Part shown: positions 22,336 to 32,799 of the stretch, one piece after another
Position numbering within the stretch: position 1 is the first letter of the stretch
Layout: each line of letters starts with the position of its first letter
Origin: Azolla pinnata
Lineage: Eukaryota; Streptophyta; Polypodiopsida; Salviniales; Salviniaceae
Reading direction: 5' to 3'
Assembly: GCA_037176905.1 (NCBI GenBank)
Contig: JBBBWG010000848.1
Coordinates: forward strand, 1-36,770
Length of the DNA: 36,770 bases
Program-made: the position numbers and the translations under genes
The notes under the pieces: generated by a model
The model's input: only the letters and a program-made list of their open reading frames with translations
Database searches by the model: none
What the model was told of the DNA's origin: nothing

Positions 22336-22483
22336 CCAGATCCGTCTTGGTCAAACCAGGGGCTGCTTTGTATCATCATGTTGTTTTAAACATAGGCGTC
22401 GATCTACACGAAGAAAAGAGCTCACCATCAGCATCATCCCCCCCCCCCCCACATTCTTGCAAAGCTTTCGCACTGCACGTAAG

Positions 22484-22571
22484 ATGCGGGCGCAATCAGC
22501 GGCAATGATGATTCTCCATGGCAGCAGCGGAGGCATCATAACCTGCAGCAGCTTCAGCATCGCCATGTCCC

Positions 22572-22609
<38 letters not shown>

Positions 22610-24834
22610 GGCACTAAGGGAGCCGCGGGGTGCAGCACCGAGTTCGAGTTCGGGGGGGTATCATACAATCTGACCAAATGCGTGGATCTGACGGTGCAGG
22701 GAGCGGCATTGGCATGGACTTACCATGCCCGCAACAACAGTGTGGATATGGTGTTCAAGGGCACAGCTACCTCTGCGTCGGGCTGGGTGGGCTGGGGAAT
22801 CAACCCTACGCGTGCCAATCAGATGGTGGGCACCAGTTCCCTCATCGCCTTCACATCCGCTGTCAATGGCAGCAATCTTCTCTCTTACAAGCTCACTTCG
22901 GGCATCCAGGACGGCAAGCCCTGCATCTGCTCCGCCATCGACTTCGTCGTCACCGCCACCGCTGTCGAGATCTCAGGTAATATATATACATACTAACTAA
23001 AATAAGGAAACCCTGCATAGATCCACCATAGCCAGCCATCTCTTCTCTGGCCTGCCTTTGCCCATCATATCCACACAGTGTGCGGTTCATGCCAGTACAT
23101 ACCAGGTTTACAATAACAGATCCAAATCCACAATCCCACTGGTCAAATCATCACTGACTGATCTACCTTTGCCCATATCCACAGTGCGGTTCATGCCAGT
23201 ACATACCAGGTTTACAACAGACAGATCCAAATCCACAATCCATTGGTCAAATCATCACTGACTGACCTAGCCTTGCCCCACATCCACAGTGCGGTTCATG
23301 TCAGTACGTACCAGGTTTACAAAACAGATCCAAATCCACAATCCATTGGTCAAATCATTACTGACTGACCTAGCCTTGCCCCATATCCACAGTGCGGTTC
23401 CTGCCAGTACACACCAGGTTTACAATAACAGATCCAAATCCACAATGCATTGGTCAAATCATCATAGGCTGACCTAGCCTTGCCATATCCATAGTTCAGC
23501 CCATGCCAGTTCGATATACCAGGTATACGACAGATCCGATATCCACAATCCATTGGCAAACCATCACTGACTACGGACCTACTTTGCCATATCCATAGTT
23601 CAGCCCATGCCGGTTCAATATACCAGGTTTACGACAGATCCAATATCCACAATCCATTAGCAATCATCGTTGACTGACCTACTTTGCTATATCCACAGTT
23701 CTGCCCATGCCGGTTCAGTATACCAGGTTTACAACAGATCCGATATCCACAATCCATTGGCAACCATCACTGACTGACCTGCTTTGCCATATCCATAGTT
23801 CAGCCCATGCCGGTTCAATATACCAGGTCTACACAACAGATCCAATATCCACAATCCATTGGCAACCATCACTGACTGACCTGCTTTGCCATATCCATAG
23901 TTCAGGCCATGCCGGTCCAATATACTAGGTCTACACAACAGATCCAATATCCACAATCCTTTGGCAATCATCATTGACTAACCTACTTTGTCATACCCAC
24001 AGTTCAGCCCATGGCGCTTCAACATACCAAGTTTACGACAGATCCAATGTCCACAATCCATATCCAATAACCATCAATCATTGACTGACCTATCTTGCCA
24101 CGTATATCCACAGTACAGCCCATTGCCCATACATACAACGCATAAGCCCAACGAATGTGTGCATGCATGCATGGTGAAGGTATGCAAAATCTAGGTATGC
24201 AGACAAGGTGTGCATGGCTGCTGTGTGCGATTCGGGGTGCATGTGTATGAATCCGTATAGATGAATCTATGCATGTAAGGATGAATGGGATGTATGCATG
24301 GATTCGGGGTCTGTATGCATCCATGTATGTACATCTGTGGCGTACCTGTATGCTATGGTTGCTTGCCTGCATCTGGTGATGCCGGCTATGGCTTGCTTGC
24401 CTGCATCTGACGGTGTCGGCTATGGTTTGCTTGCCTGCATCTGATGCTATTGGCTATGGCGGCTGCCGTGCTTGCTTTTTCTGCCTGCATCTGATGAGGA
24501 TGATGACGAGGTTTCTCCTGCAGGTGCGTCCATGAGGTTCCTGGTCTCCTTCGTGCTCCCCTCAAACACGACCACATCGCTGAACCACATCTGGGCGAGG
24601 GGATCTGCAGTGACGAGCTTCCAGCCGCAGCAACACAGCTTGTCGTCCGCGGAGCTGTCAGGGTACGCGGTGATCGACATGGCGACGGCCACAGCAGGAG
24701 GAGGAGGAACGCCATCGCCGTCTTCTTCTTCACCACGACCATCATCACCATTGGCGGCCGTCGCCATCGCAATCACCACCATCGTCAACATCGCCATGGC
24801 CTCCATCATCGCCATACCATCGTCGCCATCGTAA
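22484..24834 (+). CDS. DOMON-only protein, copy B lacking cytochrome b561 (2 exons, 267 aa)
   Basis: Exons 22484-22976 and 24524-24834 join in phase across a GT-AG intron. Residues 1-49 are a signal peptide with a 12-Met core from ATG repeats. Residues 50-~218 are the DOMON domain, with WTYH, WVGWGINPT, MVGTSSLIAF and NHIW kept. After VIDMAT (214-219) the sequence departs from copy A. A Gly/Ser/Pro-rich linker (223-240) leads to a hydrophobic segment (about 241-262, LAAVAIAITTIVNIAMASII) and ends PSSPS; the TAA lies in a CCATCGTAACC unit of a minisatellite. This layout resembles AIR12, an apoplastic GPI-anchored DOMON protein, but the hydrophobic end could equally be a transmembrane anchor or be non-functional. 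No b561 exon is found downstream. The DOMON domain is intact, so it is kept as a CDS; a pseudogene is the alternative. Confidence 0.75.
23055..24112. repeat. ~105-bp satellite inside the DOMON copy B intron
   Basis: This is the counterpart of 16655-17600, with roughly ten units, about one more than copy A, which accounts for most of the 117-bp difference in intron length. From about 23369 onward it is nearly identical to copy A at a constant offset of 6512 bp. Confidence 0.9.
24353..24497. repeat. ~34-bp tandem repeat near the 3' end of the copy B intron
   Basis: It is the same as the array at 17841-17985, apparently base for base. It ends just before the acceptor at 24523. Confidence 0.8.
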
Positions 24835-25190
24835 CCACCACCATCACCAGCATCGCCATCATCGCCATACCATCGTCGCCATCGTAACCACCACCATCAT
24901 CAGCATCGCCATCATCGCCATACCATCGTCGCCATCGTAACCACCACCATCATCAGCATCGCCATCATCGCCATATCATCGTCGCCATCGTAACCACCAC
25001 CATCATCAGCATCGCCATCATCGCCATACCATTGTTGCCATCGCAATCACCACCATCATCACCATCGCCATCATCACCATACCATCGTCGCCATCGTAAC
25101 CACCACCATCATCGACATCACCAGCGCCGCCATCATCGACATCACCAGCGCCATCATAAAACCACCGCCATCATCGCCCTCGCCAGAGCG
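24783..25190. repeat. ~54-bp minisatellite forming the C-terminus and stop of copy B
   Basis: Units of about 54 bp containing CATCGCCATCATCGCCATAC and CATCGTCGCCATCGTAACCA repeat at least four times, with a looser CCATCN region after them. The first unit encodes the end of the protein and its TAA stop. Later units carry the same TAA. Confidence 0.85.
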
Positions 25191-25536
25191 GATTCTGGCG
25201 TGAACGCGTGGCATCGTCGGAAGCAAATAAAGAGAAATAATCGCGGGGGCATTATTCAGTTTTCCCTGCTGTCGTTCCGGTTCTACCGACTGGGGAAATT
25301 GTGCTTTTTTTAGCTGCAGAATGCAATGGAAAGCAGCAAGTCTGGCGATTGCGCTAAGACTGTTGGGCAAATAGATATCCCCCAGACTCTAGTTCTTTCA
25401 CGGTAGAATCATCGTGCAAATGTAGGTTAAAGTCCAGTGGCTATATGGACCGTGGCAGCAGACCAACAGGCAACACAGCAAACGGACGCAATTAAATTAA
25501 TTAATAAGCCTTTCCATTTCGGGAAAGCGTGAAATG

Positions 25537-25568
<32 letters not shown>

Positions 25569-25569
25569 G
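25537..25569. repeat. (CA)n(TA)n microsatellite
   Basis: About nine CA dinucleotides are followed by about seven TA dinucleotides, in the 3' flank of copy B. Copy A has only a short TA run at the matching place. Confidence 0.9.
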
Positions 25570-25952
25570 ACACAAATACGATACGGGGCGGGCTCTGTCC
25601 GATTCTCGGTAGCCCAAAAGACCAAAAATAAACATGTTTGAATCTCTCTCTCTCTTTTTTTTTTTACAGTACGATCCGAATCCTGATTCTGCTATTCGGC
25701 GCGGTGGGAAAAAAACAAAAACAAAAACAAACTTTGCAAAAGTAGAACTTAGCCAGAGCAGATACGAACTCGCACCCTGTGCTGCGCTCTAATCCCGTAA
25801 AAGAAAAGGAGATGATTCGGAAACCTACGTTCTGGCACTTGCCGAAAAGACAGATATTCCTGAGGAGGGTAACCAATGCAATGGGTAATCTCAAATTGCT
25901 TAAAGAAGCTTCGCAACTGACTGGCCAAACATTGCCGAAAACTCAGAGGCAA

Positions 25953-25976
25953 AAACCCTAAACCCTAAACCCTAAA
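25953..25976 (+). promoter_or_regulatory. Telomere-like motif (AAACCCT)3
   Basis: Three AAACCCT heptamers lie about 27 bp beyond the right end of the segmental duplication and about 130 bp before the TATA-like repeat array. They may be a telo-box of the BAP29/31-like gene or a mark of DNA repair at the duplication edge. Confidence 0.7.
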
Positions 25977-26079
25977 CTGGAACAGCCTCGGATGCCCCAA
26001 AAAATACCTGCATTTTTGGAGCTCCAACTGTTCCTTGTTATCATCGAAGTCATTTCTCCGATTCAGTCTACGATCCGAG

Positions 26080-26345
26080 GCGTATAAAATACCGGCGAAC
26101 TGTATCGATACGACGAAGTGTATAAAATATGCTGAACTATATCGATACGACGAAGAGTATAAAATACGCCGAACGGTGTTTTACACGAGGAAGAGCATAA
26201 AACATATGCCCGAACAGTGTTTTGTGCGGCGAAGAGTATAAAATACGCCGGAGCGTGTGTTTTACGCGAGGAAGAGTATAAAATACGTCGAAGGGCGGTG
26301 TTGTACACGAGGAGGAGTATAAAATACGCCCAGCATCGCGAAGCG
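26080..26345 (+). promoter_or_regulatory. Tandem array of TATA-like boxes upstream of the BAP29/31-like gene
   Basis: Seven imperfect units of about 35-46 bp share a GAGTATAAAATACGCC-type core, with variants GTGTATAAAATATGC and GAGCATAAAACATATGC, and spacers such as GTGTTTTACACGAGGAA or CTATATCGATACGACGAA. Six of the seven cores contain intact TATAAAA. They end about 225 bp before the 5' leader donor at 26569, so the last one could be the core promoter. Short frames through the array are repeat artefacts. Confidence 0.7.
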
Positions 26346-26438
26346 TACCTTTTTGTGAGCATTTTTTCGAGGTATACGGAACCGTACAATACGGTGGGTG
26401 TATACGGATGAAAATACAGCCAGCGTCAGGTTGTTTTC

Positions 26439-26480
26439 TGCTTCTTCTGCTTCTTCTTCTTCTTCTTCTTCTTCTTTCTT
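26439..26480 (+). repeat. (CTT)n tract in the 5' leader of the BAP29/31-like gene
   Basis: About thirteen CTT/CTG triplets lie downstream of the TATA-like array and before the leader donor site. CT-rich tracts are common in plant 5' leaders. Confidence 0.85.
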
Positions 26481-26569
26481 CAAGCAATTCTGAGGGTGGA
26501 GCTCTCGGATCTATCCACGCGCACACAGAAGCGGAGAACAGATCTCTCGGGAATCAAAACGCGAACCCG

Positions 26570-27679
26570 GTATGTTTCTATTACCTGCTCGCCCTAACTA
26601 ACCTTCATTTGGGTCTTCCTCTTCCGGCTGTTCTTCCTTCCAGAAAGGACGCATCTGATCGGATGAACCTGCCTTTCTCTCTTTATTTTGTGCCTTCGAG
26701 CAGTTTCAGCACAATGAATTCATCCCTTTCTTCTAGCAAACCGTAGGAATGGGAAAGGAATAGCTACGTACATTTTTTTTTTCTTGCATGCCGAAACTCG
26801 CGAGCCTTGTTGCATGGATTTTTGCTTCGGATTTTTGCAATGGCCGTTCACTCACGGCCTTCCTTGTTAATTAATGTCCAGGGATTAGCATGTCACGAAT
26901 TTAATTCTGCTCCGCAGTTTTAAAATCGTTTCTTTGGCTATGGATTCTTGTGTGCATTTGAACAGTTTCATACATCCTTTTCTTATCAGACCCATTGGAA
27001 AGGAAAGGAGAAGCTACATTTTCTTTTGCATGCTTGCATGGATTTTCCTTTGGATTTGCGATGGCCATTCAATCATGGCTTTCAAATGTTAATGTCCAGG
27101 GATTAGAATGCCATGACTTTAATTCTGCTCCACAGTTTAAAAATCGTTTCTTTGGCTATGGCTTCATGTGTGTCCTTGCACATGCACAACAATTATGATC
27201 TGTATATTATCCGGAATGCGATGCTTCATCCATTATGTGGGTATTATTGCCTTGTTTCAAATGCCTACATAATGAATGGTTTATGCTTGTTGCTGTATGA
27301 ACGGTTTGTGATTGTTGCCTAAATCGATTAATCTGTCACTTCTTTTGAAATGGTCCAGATTCCTGCTTTGCATATGTGTGTAAGTGTATGCGTACATCCA
27401 TTTCTAGATTTGGTATGATTCCACTCATGTATTTCCATGTCTCTCTACATGCAGACATATTGAATGGATAACAACTACATGCATATATGTCTCTGTCTAT
27501 GTATCTATGTATCGAAGCATCTATGCATGCATAGATTTGGTACAAGATTGTGATTCAATGGAAAACCTTGGCATTTCTTGAATCTGTCTCTTCCTTTGGG
27601 TTCTTTTATCAGCCCATGGCTTGGATTCTTTTCCATTATTCAATGAGTATGATATTTCTTGTAACCTGAAAATGTGCAG
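26570..27679 (+). other. Probable 5'-UTR intron of the BAP29/31-like gene, with internal duplication
   Basis: A donor (GAACCCG then gtatgt) and an acceptor (AATGTGCAG at 27671-27679) bracket 1110 bp ending 8 bp before the start codon. Inside, about 26747-26965 is repeated at about 26991-27190; both copies share TTAATGTCCAGGGATTAG, TTTAATTCTGCTCC and AAATCGTTTCTTTGGCTATG. Short T-rich frames here are not genes. The intron call is an inference from splice signals only. Confidence 0.65.
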
Positions 27680-27687
27680 GTTCAGTC

Positions 27688-28077
27688 ATGGCATTGGAGT
27701 GGGTATTACTTTCCTATGCTGTTGCAGCGGAAGCTGTCATTTTGCTGATCATAACCATGCCTGGCTTACAGCGTTTACGCAAAGGCATTATTGCCGTTGC
27801 TAAGAGTTCCTTGCAGCCATTGATGGTTATCATTCCATTCTGCCTCTATCTTCTGATGGATATCTATTGGAAGTTTGAGAATATGCCAAAATGTATTGAA
27901 CCAGAATGCACCTTGCTGGATCAAACAAGGCATACTAAGTCTTTGATGAAAACACAACGCAATGCTCTCCTCGTTTTTTCAGGCATTCTCCTCTACTGGT
28001 TGCTTTACTGCACTACCCACATGTTGGTTCAGATCGATAAGCTCAACCAACAATTGAAGCAGTTGAAGCAAGCTTAA
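27688..28077 (+). CDS. BAP29/BAP31-like ER membrane protein (129 aa)
   Basis: A single coding exon starts at ATG 27688 (MALEWVLLSYAVAAEAVILL...). Hydrophobic segments at about residues 6-24, 43-60 and 93-111, the motif DIYWKFENMP (58-67), and a short amphipathic C-terminal helix (113-128, heptad Leu/Ile) match the B-cell receptor-associated protein 29/31 family. Plant and yeast (Yet) members of this family are ER proteins, proposed to help sort or export membrane proteins. At 129 residues it lacks the long cytosolic coiled coil and death-effector-like region of animal BAP31, and this short form is known in plants. No C-terminal KKxx signal is present. The nearest neighbour, RFC4, is convergent and unrelated. 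Confidence 0.85.
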   Translation: MALEWVLLSYAVAAEAVILLIITMPGLQRLRKGIIAVAKSSLQPLMVIIPFCLYLLMDIYWKFENMPKCIEPECTLLDQTRHTKSLMKTQRNALLVFSGILLYWLLYCTTHMLVQIDKLNQQLKQLKQA

Positions 28078-29387
28078 AAAGAGGAGGTTGTGAATCCAAG
28101 CAAGAGTTGCCTTGCCTGTATATATCGACAACTAGTTATGGGTATATTGCAACATGTTCTTTACACTATTGCATAGTGCATATACACTTTTCTTTTGTGA
28201 TTGCAAGATATTTCAAGTTAAATGAGTTTATCAGGGTTTGGCTTTCTATTTTGTCGTAGCAGATAATATATATACAGAAACCCGTCGTTTATTGAAAAAT
28301 ATACCTGCTAAAGTGTACCTACAATCAAAACAAGTTTAGTTTCATTCATGCTTTCCGAGTGTGAAATGCATAATTTCTCTGCCGTCTATATTTGTAGCCA
28401 AGCTTGTTTTCATATAAACCATCTCTCTGGAATATGCAATGGCACAATTTCTGATCCTATCTTAGAAAATTTTGCTGCCCAAAGTTGGCCTTCAATCTGT
28501 AATAGTTGAATTTTGTAATTTCAGCTTTCATTGGTCAACACTTGGAATGAAATTGTTCAACTGCCACCTATTAACTGTTATAAGCACTGACCCTGTCTTA
28601 GGAACTTACCGTTTCCAGCACAGCTGAACCAGTCTATGGTGTAGATGAACCCCAGACACTAAGCCAAACCCTAGGGTAATTAGAAGGGGTTATAATTGTC
28701 GGGAACCATAACATGTCTGGATTGGCCCATCATGTTGGCAATGATTCATGCTTGAATTCTTTCCACAGCCTTTCAAATCAGTACAGGAGATTAAATGCAC
28801 CTATTGTTGTGTCATGATCAAATCAGTAGTGGAGACTAAATTGCAATTTCTTATAGTTATGTCAAGAGAGATGACACAACCTACTGTGTAATCCACTAAC
28901 TCCTATGTGCTCTTCATCAATATAGTGATGACGAGAGCAATGGAACATACCAACCTGTTCTCACACAGGTGGGTCACAGGTATCTTACCTCAATCCTAAT
29001 CTAACCAAAACATTAAATTAGCACCTAGGTTATCACATCTTGCAAACATACCATTACAATTTGTAAAGAAGAGTCCCGTGTGGAATCGGTAGGTTTCAAG
29101 CTTTTGTAACACACTTTCTAAAGGTCTGCTTACAATTTTCGTGAGCTTCCCATCAAACGTGGGATAAAACTAGACGATAATACCCATTAATTGAGACCAA
29201 AAGTTTTGGCCCATCCACATACACTTACTGACACAAAAATGACAGTGAATTGTCGGAGAGCTCATGCCATGCAAGTAGCAGGGAGGTTCCACAAGTTAGT
29301 TGAATCCCAAGAATAACAGGTAGAGATACCACCATGTCAATTCATCTGGATGTATTAACAATGTCCAAGAGTGTAGAACAAGATACA
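28078..29387. other. Intergenic region between convergent BAP29/31-like and RFC4 genes
   Basis: This 1.3-kb AT-rich stretch is expected to hold both 3' UTRs. I see no long open frame, repeat or RNA gene that I can support. Confidence 0.6.
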
Positions 29388-32300
29388 TTATACAAACGCA
29401 CAATCTTGTGTCAGGTTACACAGAGCCCGCATTGTACTACTTGCTACGTCCAGTAGTTGAAGATACTCGTCTGCACCATCAATCAAGCACTGCATGTTCC
29501 AGAACCGATAAATGAATAACCCATTCTGGTAATTAAACAAGTCTAAACTGTCAATCCACACACAAAGCAAGAAAGCAGACAGTACCTTGTCTGCTTGAGC
29601 TAATCTTTCACATATCCGAGCCTTCTGTTCATCAGTGATATCATCCTCGAGCATAATAATATCAAAAAGCTGCATTTGTGACATTAAAAGTTCAAATTTT
29701 AGCTTGGTGATTATTTGCAGAGGAAAGAGGAAGACGATAGATTGACCAGAATCACATCTATTTATAGATTAACAGATCTGATAATATGAATATCTGGCCA
29801 AATTCATTGTTTCACTTCCCGAGTCAAATGAAAAGGGGCTGTTACATCTACCAAAATTAGTGGGATGTTCCTGATGTATAATGGTGGATACGGGATTCAG
29901 CTTCCCATGAATACAGAGGGTCAATATACCACAAGCATCTTCTAGACATAAACAGAATCGAGTTACAGTTGGCAAGTTGGCAAGGTAGTTCACACATCAA
30001 TCAAATATAAAACCTCAAGATACTAAGATGATACAAAGACAAAATCAATCTTATTGAGACACACCCAAAGTCATCATACACTAATCACCTGTGATAGAAT
30101 CTGTGAAACTGGATATCCCTCATCTATGATATCAGACACAGCCTTCTGAGCCTGATCGAAAAACCCTGATTTGCATGCTTGAAGCAAAGAAGTGATAACT
30201 TTATCTGAAACCACCTGTTCCATTTAAAACAGATCAATCTCCTTTGCATTTACTAGTTCCATCTGGTGAATTATTGACTCTTACCCCAGAAACTGTGATC
30301 AAATTGTCATGTGAAATAGTCGAACCATATAACCGTGCCGCACTCTGCAGTGAAAATCAAGGCACTGAATCCATTTTTTCAATAAAATGGTGTAACTGAA
30401 AACTATTCATTGTAAGGCTGATTTATACACTAACAAAACTTTATGCGTGATCATTTTACCAGAATAAAAATTACTTCAACAAAAACATAAAAAATGGCTT
30501 TACAAATAACATTAGATTGTGGTTGCATAAACCTGCAGACAAGTGATTGCACGACGCATATCCCCCTCTGATACACGATTTAAAGTTGCAATTGCCTGTT
30601 AAGAGGAAATTTCAATCATCACATTCCTAGGAGATCAACTGATGGATCTGAGCTGTACTAGTAGAAACGAAAGTATGCATATTAAATTGGTAAAAACTAA
30701 AGCCATTGTGATCTTCAGTCTTCTAAGAATGAGAAAGCCACTTTAAATTCTGTGGATGTACTTTACTTTGTTAAGATTATTCACACGACTCTTATTAATA
30801 TGTTTACTCCAGAAAATATTTATGTATAGGGTATGTTTTTGCACATGTACAATCAATGATATATTATGGAGACACATATATGAGCACAGTATGCAGCCAC
30901 CAACTCAAACAATATTTATCTTGATGAAACCAGCATGCCAAATGTCCATACCTCTGAATCAAGCGAAAGACCTTCTTCATGGCAGATATATTGGATACGG
31001 CTACTTAGTATGTCATTCAAGAGAGGTTTAAACCGAAACTTTGCACACCTCGATGCTAGAGGCTCAATTATCCTTCAAGATTCACAGAGCAAATCCAATA
31101 ACAATAGAAGAATAAGCACAGTTGTTTTCTGGATATGCATGTACCATTATAAAAGAATGCATAAAAGTACTATCATAATGCATAATTAAGTCTATAAATG
31201 ATATTTCAGCTACCTGCTTACGTAATTGCAAATAAAGCAAAAACGTGTAACCCTGGAATATGTTTCCATAGTTCTCCGCAAAGCATTCTGCAGGTAGAGA
31301 TAAAAAATTTCAACTGAATAAATAGATATAAAAATAAAATGTTCATAAAACTGTGAAATCTGATGATCACCTGAGCATCTTCAGTCATGGAATCTGCTTC
31401 ATCTAAAATTATTATTTTAAATGGAGGGCATGGATAACCACTGAAATTTTCAAATGACAATGTATTAGGCGAGCATTATGCTTCAAACAACAGAACCACA
31501 TAAAAGGCACTTTGCTCACATACCTTACACCAGATCCGACTGCAACTGCTGCAAAATCCTTTATTTTAGTCCGGACAACATTGATACCTCTATCATCACT
31601 TGCATTAAGTTCTAAAACCCTTGATTTGTACAATTCAGGGCTGCCAACATGCACAAGAAATTTAGCCCCAAAACTCTACATTTATGCACTTCATGCACCA
31701 GATTTCTGACCCTATTGTTACTACCGTTAAGTTCTTGGACCCTTGACTTTCAACAATTCAAGACCATTTTCTATGTCATTACTATCGCTATGTGCTTAGG
31801 ACCCCATAGTCCAAATCTTCAAACCAGCAAGCATGAAAACAACCTTGGTTTTAAACCGCTCAACCCTATTCGCATCCCGTAGAAAATAATTTGCAATATC
31901 TATCCAATGGAAAGCAAATGAGAAGATTAAGCACTCTAGGGTCCAGATTATAAGTGCACGCATGTGCCTCTTTTTATATTTGATGAGATGTTGACAGCTA
32001 AACTTATACCATCTTTATCCCTCCTCTTTTAGCATTCCCCTCCATAATCATACATTTTGCAACACTCGATCCCAAAAAATGGGGAATGAAAAAATAAATG
32101 TTTACCCAAATAGCTGATGCGCAATTGCTAGTGCTGTTGTTGTCTTTCCAGTGCCAGGAGGCCCATAGAACAGCAAATGAGGAAGCTGCACTTCACCATT
32201 CCAATGCATAGAAATTAGGGGCGAATCCCTGAAAATGCTACCGTCGAAGGGAAAGAAGAGGAAACGCTTGTTCGGATTTGCAAGGAAAGATAAGAAATGC

Positions 32301-32623
32301 TTCTTGTAATTGAAGATAAACGCCAGGAAAAAAAAGCTATTTTGAAGTACCAAACACGGATAGAGAAAATGAAAGAGAGAGTTGAGAGAGCGTAAAAAGA
32401 GCTTACATTCCCTGTCTCTAAGGCATTTGTAAGGGTTAGCACGACTTCTTCCTGATGAACGACGTCTTTCACTTTCCGAGGTCGACTGAGCGCACAGGAA
32501 AAACAAAACCCACCTCACAAATCGGAAGAAGAATGAGAAGAAGTCGTAGGAGGAACGAGGAGAGCGACGAGGCACTTACTATTTCTCGACCCACTGCTGC
32601 CCAGCGTGCACAGCAGGAGCCAT
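29388..32623 (-). CDS. RFC4: Replication factor C subunit 4 (12 exons, 339 aa)
   Basis: Exons in gene order: 32580-32623, 32407-32485, 32106-32185, 31524-31640, 31371-31440, 31214-31287, 30952-31072, 30533-30595, 30285-30344, 30089-30214, 29586-29669, 29388-29489. They sum to 1020 bp with phases agreeing and canonical GT-AG sites. The protein starts [20 protein letters not shown]. Walker A GPPGTGKT is at 49-56, Walker B ILDEAD at 118-123, ELNASDDRG near 75-85, and the SRC arginine-finger motif at 162-164. The C-terminal collar runs to the end ([16 protein letters not shown] then the stop). RFC4 is one of four small AAA+ subunits of the RFC clamp loader, which opens PCNA and places it on primed DNA in the nucleus. 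The length equals that of plant RFC4 as I know it (about 340 aa), so the gene looks intact. A telo-box lies 125 bp upstream of the ATG. Confidence 0.95.
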
Positions 32624-32654
32624 TTCAGTCTCTCCTCCGTCTGTCAATCTCCAA

Positions 32655-32676
32655 TCTCTCTCTCTCTCTCTCTTTC
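32655..32676. repeat. (TC)n tract in the RFC4 leader
   Basis: About eleven TC dinucleotides lie 30-50 bp upstream of the RFC4 start codon, reading as GA repeats on the coding strand. They are followed upstream by further CT-rich sequence. Confidence 0.85.
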
Positions 32677-32747
32677 TCCCCTCCCTCTCTTTCTCACTGC
32701 GGATCCTCTGTACTTTCCTTCCCTGTAACTGCAGGGGAAGAAACCCC

Positions 32748-32756
32748 AAACCCTAA
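32748..32756 (-). promoter_or_regulatory. Telo-box upstream of RFC4
   Basis: AAACCCTAA lies 125-133 bp upstream of the start codon, with a related AGGGTTTC element about 35 bp further upstream (32790-32797). Telo-boxes are typical of plant promoters active in dividing cells, which fits a replication factor. Confidence 0.65.
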
Positions 32757-32799
32757 ACTGCAGAGTTTTCCTGCGCCTGTGCGTTTCTAGGGTTTCGCC

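Larger units (their letters stand above)
20261..25925. repeat. Segmental tandem duplication, copy B (5.7 kb)
   Basis: This unit begins directly where copy A ends, in head-to-tail orientation. Compared with copy A it lacks a 470-bp block near its start (A 13533-14002 against 20 bp at 20678-20697). It also lacks several units of the ~50-bp array and the cytochrome b561 region of exon 2, and has one extra intron-satellite unit. Its right end is followed at 25953 by a telomere-like motif. Confidence 0.9.

Noticed and set aside
26063-26526. Minus-strand frames with repeated FYTLRR/YFILF phrases
   Set aside because: These are translations of the TATA-like tandem repeat and the CTT microsatellite, not genes.
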